Origin: Vibrio gallaecicus
Lineage (GTDB): Bacteria; Pseudomonadota; Gammaproteobacteria; Enterobacterales; Vibrionaceae
Length of the DNA: 64,000 nt
Direction of reading: 5' to 3'
Assembly: GCF_024347495.1 (NCBI RefSeq)
Contig: NZ_AP025490.1
Location: 682,001 to 746,000 of the forward strand
The notes beneath the pieces were generated by a model. The model did no database searches. It was not told where the DNA came from and saw only the letters and a list, made by a program, of their open reading frames with translations. Positions 60,056 through 64,000 of the stretch are shown one piece after another; position 1 is the stretch's first letter; the number at the start of each line of letters is the position of its first letter. A program made the position numbers and the translations under genes.

Positions 60056-61969
60056 ATGGGTCGAATCATTGGTATTGATTTAGGTACTACTAACTCTTGT
60101 GTTGCTGTTTTAGACGGCGATGCACCACGCGTAATTGAAAATGCTGAAGGCGAACGTACTACAGCATCTGTAATCGCATATACAGACGGCGAAACGCTAG
60201 TTGGTCAACCTGCGAAACGTCAAGCAGTGACTAACCCTCAAAACACACTGTTCGCTATTAAGCGTCTAATCGGTCGTCGTTTTGAAGATGAAGAAGTACA
60301 GCGCGATATCGAAATCATGCCTTTTAACATTGTTAAAGCTGATAACGGTGATGCATGGGTTGAAGCGCAAGGTCAAAAAATGGCTGCTCCTCAAGTATCT
60401 GCTGAAGTTCTTAAGAAAATGAAGAAAACAGCTGAAGACTTCCTAGGCGAAGAAGTAACTGGCGCAGTAGTAACTGTTCCTGCTTACTTTAACGATGCTC
60501 AGCGTCAAGCAACGAAAGATGCTGGTCGTATTGCTGGTCTTGATGTTAAACGTATCATCAACGAACCAACAGCTGCTGCTCTAGCTTACGGTCTAGACAA
60601 GAAAGGCGGCGACCGCACTATCGCTGTTTACGACCTTGGTGGTGGTACTTTCGATATCTCTATCATCGAGATTGACGAAGTTGAAGGCGAGAAGACTTTC
60701 GAAGTTCTTTCTACTAACGGTGATACTCACCTAGGTGGTGAAGATTTCGATAACCGCATGATCAACTACCTAGTAGATGAGTTCAAGAAAGAGCAAGGCA
60801 TCGATCTTAAAGCTGATCCACTAGCAATGCAGCGTGTTAAAGAAGCAGCAGAAAAAGCGAAAATTGAGCTTTCTTCTACTACTCAAACAGACGTAAACCT
60901 ACCTTACGTTACTGCTGATGCAACTGGTCCTAAACACATGAACGTTAAAGTGACTCGTGCGAAGCTTGAGTCTCTAGTTGAAGACCTAGTTCAACGTTCT
61001 CTTGAGCCACTAAAAGTTGCTCTAGCGGATGCTGACCTATCTGTTGGCGAAATCACTGACGTAATCCTAGTTGGTGGCCAGACTCGTATGCCTATGGTTC
61101 AAGCTAAGGTAACTGAGTTCTTCGGTAAAGAACCACGTAAAGACGTTAACCCTGATGAAGCAGTAGCAATGGGTGCGGCAGTTCAAGGTGGTGTTCTTGC
61201 TGGTGACGTTAAAGACGTTCTACTTCTTGACGTTACTCCTCTATCTTTCGGTATCGAAACGATGGGCGGCGTAATGACTAAGCTAATCGAGAAAAATACG
61301 ACTATCCCTACTAAAGCGGATCAAACGTTCTCTACAGCAGAAGACAACCAAAACGCAGTAACTATCCACGTTCTTCAAGGTGAGCGTAAGCAAGCGACTT
61401 ACAACAAGTCTCTTGGTCAGTTCAACCTAGAAGGTATCCAACCAGCACCACGTGGCATGCCACAAATCGAAGTAACATTCGACCTAGATGCTGATGGTAT
61501 CCTGAACGTATCTGCAAAAGATAAAGCAACGGGTAAAGAGCAGAAGATCACTATCCAAGCATCAGGCGGTTTGTCTGAGGAAGAGATCGAAGCAATGGTA
61601 CAAGAAGCTGAAGCTAACAAAGAAGCGGACAAAAAGTTCGAAGAGTTAGTAACAGTTCGTAACCAAGCTGACCAAATGATCCACGGCACTAAGAAGCAAG
61701 TAGAAGAAGCTGGTGAAGCTCTACCTGCAGACGAGAAAGAGAAGATCGAAGCGGCAATTACAGCACTAGAAGAAGTTAAGTCCGGTGATGATAAAGAAGC
61801 TATCGACGCTAAAGTTCAAGAACTTATGCAAGCTGCTCAAAAGCTGATGGAAATTGCTCAACAGAAAGCTCAAGCAGAACAAGCTGGTGCTGATGCTGGT
61901 GAGCAACCTAAGCAAGACGACGATGTTGTTGACGCTGAATTTGAAGAAGTAAAAGAAGATAAGAAGTAA
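60056..61969 (+). CDS. dnaK: Chaperone DnaK (Hsp70)
   Basis: The main cytosolic Hsp70. The nucleotide-binding domain shows [24 protein letters not shown] and LVGGQTRMP. The substrate-binding domain and lid follow, with the acidic C-terminal tail ending [12 protein letters not shown]. It has 637 residues. It works with GrpE and DnaJ from this window. Confidence 0.98.
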   Translation: MGRIIGIDLGTTNSCVAVLDGDAPRVIENAEGERTTASVIAYTDGETLVGQPAKRQAVTNPQNTLFAIKRLIGRRFEDEEVQRDIEIMPFNIVKADNGDAWVEAQGQKMAAPQVSAEVLKKMKKTAEDFLGEEVTGAVVTVPAYFNDAQRQATKDAGRIAGLDVKRIINEPTAAALAYGLDKKGGDRTIAVYDLGGGTFDISIIEIDEVEGEKTFEVLSTNGDTHLGGEDFDNRMINYLVDEFKKEQGIDLKADPLAMQRVKEAAEKAKIELSSTTQTDVNLPYVTADATGPKHMNVKVTRAKLESLVEDLVQRSLEPLKVALADADLSVGEITDVILVGGQTRMPMVQAKVTEFFGKEPRKDVNPDEAVAMGAAVQGGVLAGDVKDVLLLDVTPLSFGIETMGGVMTKLIEKNTTIPTKADQTFSTAEDNQNAVTIHVLQGERKQATYNKSLGQFNLEGIQPAPRGMPQIEVTFDLDADGILNVSAKDKATGKEQKITIQASGGLSEEEIEAMVQEAEANKEADKKFEELVTVRNQADQMIHGTKKQVEEAGEALPADEKEKIEAAITALEEVKSGDDKEAIDAKVQELMQAAQKLMEIAQQKAQAEQAGADAGEQPKQDDDVVDAEFEEVKEDKK

Positions 61970-62021
61970 TTCTTATTGATTAAGGGGCTTTTAACAGCTC
62001 CTTTTCTTCATGAATATTTTT

Positions 62022-62051
62022 GCGGGCGTCAGAGGTAACTCTTACGCCCGC
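62022..62051. other. Long hairpin between dnaK and dnaJ
   Basis: GCGGGCGT/ACGCCCGC encloses a second stem AGAG-GTAA-CTCT, together a stable stem-loop of about 30 bases. There is no T run after it, so it may be an mRNA processing or partial-attenuation element that lowers dnaJ relative to dnaK. Confidence 0.55.
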
Positions 62052-62072
62052 ATATTTGTAATTAGCTTGTCG

Positions 62073-62120
62073 ATCTAGATAATGGCTCTCGAATTTCGAA
62101 TCTCGAACCTTTATCTAGAT
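62073..62120. repeat. Inverted repeat between dnaK and dnaJ
   Basis: ATCTAGATAA (62073-62082) and TTATCTAGAT (62111-62120) are perfect 10-bp inverted repeats. They flank a centre containing repeated CTCGAA/TTCGAA units. It could be a small palindromic repeat element. Confidence 0.5.
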
Positions 62121-62211
62121 TGATACATAAACCGCCGATTGTAGTGATAGCTTACTGAATAATAGTGAGTATTAAATGCAATATGGTAGCAATAACTTGG
62201 TGACTTAAAAC

Positions 62212-63357
62212 ATGTCAAAACGTGATTTTTACGAAGTATTAGGCGTTAGCCGCGATGCATCAGAGCGTGATATTAAGAAAGCGTATAAACGCTTAGCAAT
62301 GAAATTCCACCCAGACCGTAATCAGGGTGATGAGAGCGCAGCCGATAAGTTTAAAGAAGTAAAATTAGCGTACGAAATCTTAACCGATTCGCAAAAGAAA
62401 GCCGCTTACGATCAATATGGTCATGCTGCTTTTGAACAAGGCGGAATGGGTGGTGGTGGCGGCTACGGCGGCGGTCAAGGTGATTTCGGCGACATCTTTG
62501 GTGATGTTTTTGGTGATATCTTCGGTGGTGGTCGCCGTGGTGGCGGTCAGCAACGTGCACAACGTGGTTCAGATTTACGTTACAACATGGAATTAACGCT
62601 TGAAGAAGCGGTCCGTGGCGTTTCTAAAGAAATCGAAGTCCCTACGCTTGTTGAGTGTGACACATGTGATGGCAGCGGAGCGAAAAAAGGCTCATCTGCA
62701 CAAACATGTGGAACATGTCACGGTCACGGACAAGTTCAAATGCGCCAAGGTTTCTTTGCCGTACAACAAACATGTCCAACATGTAACGGTAAAGGTAAAA
62801 TCATTAAAGACCCTTGTAACTCTTGTCATGGACAAGGTCGCAAGCAAAAGACTAAAACGCTTAACGTTAAGATTCCTGCAGGCGTGGACACTGGCGATCG
62901 CATTCGTTTATCTGGCGAAGGTGAAGCGGGAGAGCAAGGTGCTCCAGCTGGTGACTTGTATGTACAAGTTCATGTTAAAGAGCACCACATATTCGAGCGT
63001 GACGGCAACAACCTTTACTGCGAAGTGCCAGTAAGCTTTGCTATGGCAGCATTAGGTGGTGAAGTTGAAGTTCCAACACTAGATGGTCGTGTAAACCTTA
63101 AAGTGCCTGAAGAAACGCAAACCGGTCGTATGTTCCGTATGCGCGGCAAAGGTGTTAAAGGTGTTCGTGGCGGTGGCGTTGGTGACTTAATCGTTAAGCT
63201 TGTTATTGAAACTCCAGTGAAGTTGAGCTCTCGTCAGAAAGAACTTCTAAAAGAGTTTGAAGAAACATGTGGCGGCGAAGCTGCTAATAAGCATAAGCCT
63301 AAATCTGAAGGTTTTTTTAACGGTGTTAAAAACTTTTTTGATGACCTAACTAAGTAA
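62212..63357 (+). CDS. dnaJ: Chaperone co-factor DnaJ (Hsp40)
   Basis: Stimulates DnaK ATPase and delivers substrates. It has a J domain with HPD (FHPDRNQ, near residue 33), a Gly/Phe-rich region, four CxxCxGxG zinc repeats ([32 protein letters not shown]) and the C-terminal substrate domain. It has 381 residues. It is separated from dnaK by 242 bp. Confidence 0.98.
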   Translation: MSKRDFYEVLGVSRDASERDIKKAYKRLAMKFHPDRNQGDESAADKFKEVKLAYEILTDSQKKAAYDQYGHAAFEQGGMGGGGGYGGGQGDFGDIFGDVFGDIFGGGRRGGGQQRAQRGSDLRYNMELTLEEAVRGVSKEIEVPTLVECDTCDGSGAKKGSSAQTCGTCHGHGQVQMRQGFFAVQQTCPTCNGKGKIIKDPCNSCHGQGRKQKTKTLNVKIPAGVDTGDRIRLSGEGEAGEQGAPAGDLYVQVHVKEHHIFERDGNNLYCEVPVSFAMAALGGEVEVPTLDGRVNLKVPEETQTGRMFRMRGKGVKGVRGGGVGDLIVKLVIETPVKLSSRQKELLKEFEETCGGEAANKHKPKSEGFFNGVKNFFDDLTK

Positions 63358-63380
63358 TTAGATAGTGGTTTGAAATTTTA

Positions 63381-63407
63381 AAAGCCTGCCAGTGTGCAGG
63401 CTTTTTT
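63381..63407 (+). terminator. dnaJ terminator
   Basis: Stem AAAGCCTGC/GCAGGCTTT with loop CAGTGT, followed by T residues. Confidence 0.9.
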
Positions 63408-63485
63408 GATCTTCTCGTTTACTTAAAAATGCAGTTATGTATATTCCTAATCATTCTTTACTCATATCAAGGATATTAATTTTTA

Positions 63486-63917
63486 TTAGTTCCAGCAATC
63501 TACAGGGGATTCTTCACCTGAAGATTTTAGCGTCATTGTTTTGGGAGTGCCTAAGCAAGAGTCACCACTTTGCCCTTTAGTTGACTGCGCTGTAGCGGTT
63601 ATTGTATATGCCATGCTGCTTGAACTTGCGACAGAAAATACATAGCGATCACTTGATGATTCACACATTGTACAAGCCCCCCCTGAAATAATACTTCCCC
63701 AGCTATATGCACCATTGTAAGACTGCTCAAGTGTGAGTTGTATTTTTGCCATATCAGCCAATGCTGCTGTTCTGTGAGATTTAATAACATGATCGGTATA
63801 GCTTGGGTAGGCAATAGCGGTCAGCACTCCAATAATAGCCACAGCGATCAATAGTTCGATCAATGTCATCCCTTTGCGACTTAAGTTGTTGTTGTTACAT
63901 TTATTTTTTCGAATCAT
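63486..63917 (-). CDS. Type IV pilin (PilE-like minor pilin)
   Basis: A type IV pilin-class protein. A short basic leader (MIRKNKCNNNNLSRKG) is cut by prepilin peptidase before MTLIELLIAVAIIGVLTAIA, the hydrophobic helix with the conserved Glu at position 5. Four cysteines lie in the globular part (CTMC, DSC, VDC). I start at ATG 63917, giving 143 residues; the frame extends to 63968. It is likely the last gene of a pilin cluster continuing beyond the right edge. Confidence 0.88.
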   Translation of the reverse strand: MIRKNKCNNNNLSRKGMTLIELLIAVAIIGVLTAIAYPSYTDHVIKSHRTAALADMAKIQLTLEQSYNGAYSWGSIISGGACTMCESSSDRYVFSVASSSSMAYTITATAQSTKGQSGDSCLGTPKTMTLKSSGEESPVDCWN

Positions 63918-64000
63918 CACGAGTAGTTCCTTCTCAATATTCTGCCTATTTTTCTCCGGTGATAGCATCCTTGCAAGATTAAATACGGTTACGTATCGGT

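Noticed and set aside
1-64000. CRISPR arrays, rRNA operons and tRNA genes
   Set aside because: I saw no regularly spaced repeats and no rRNA or stand-alone tRNA sequence; the only tRNA-like fold is in tmRNA.

Overview
This window looks like a chromosomal segment of a Vibrionaceae gammaproteobacterium, most likely a Vibrio. The gene order suhB-trmJ-iscRSUA-hscBA-fdx-iscX, then pepB, ndk, rlmN, rodZ-ispG-hisS-yfgM-bamB-der-yfgJ-xseA-guaB-guaA, resembles the enterobacterial order. The tmRNA tag is ANDENYALAA. Accessory genes are of a marine chitin-using type (GH19 chitinase, CBM5/12-like modules). The species cannot be fixed from the sequence alone.

Layout. 1-500: tail of an unknown gene. 503-8124: suhB, trmJ and the complete isc Fe-S assembly operon, with two IscR-type sites upstream. 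8241-26396: housekeeping block (pepB, ndk, rlmN, rodZ, ispG, hisS, yfgM, bamB, der, xseA, guaB, guaA) with two inserted accessory genes, an AlaX-like editing protein and a GAF-GGDEF cyclase. 26558-40596: accessory stretch with a GH19 chitinase, a sensory cluster (periplasmic binding protein, histidine kinase, HD-GYP regulator), a SatP acetate transporter, an AlsT alanine symporter, dadA with a divergent LysR regulator, a pentapeptide-repeat K+-channel fusion and a secreted CBM-like protein.

40607-51971: an 11.3-kb genomic island in the 3' end of ssrA, flanked by direct copies of the ssrA 3' end plus its terminator. It holds three tiny or short minus-strand genes, an unrecognised three-gene minus-strand operon, and a type I restriction-modification operon: hsdM, hsdS, a PD-(D/E)XK-like protein, an unknown partner, hsdR and a YgjP-type metallopeptidase. 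No integrase is visible. hsdM carries a tandem 8-bp repeat whose present copy number puts a stop codon in the reading frame, so the system appears to be switched off or broken.

51955-63407: conserved ssrA-smpB, ratA-ratB, bamE, recN (LexA boxes), nadK, grpE (heat-shock promoter), a dicarboxylate/cation symporter, and dnaK-dnaJ. 63486 onward: a type IV pilin gene at the right edge.

The most interesting parts are the phase-variation-like hsdM repeat, the nuclease-like gene pair embedded in the R-M operon, and the uncharacterised operon and small-protein trio sharing the island.
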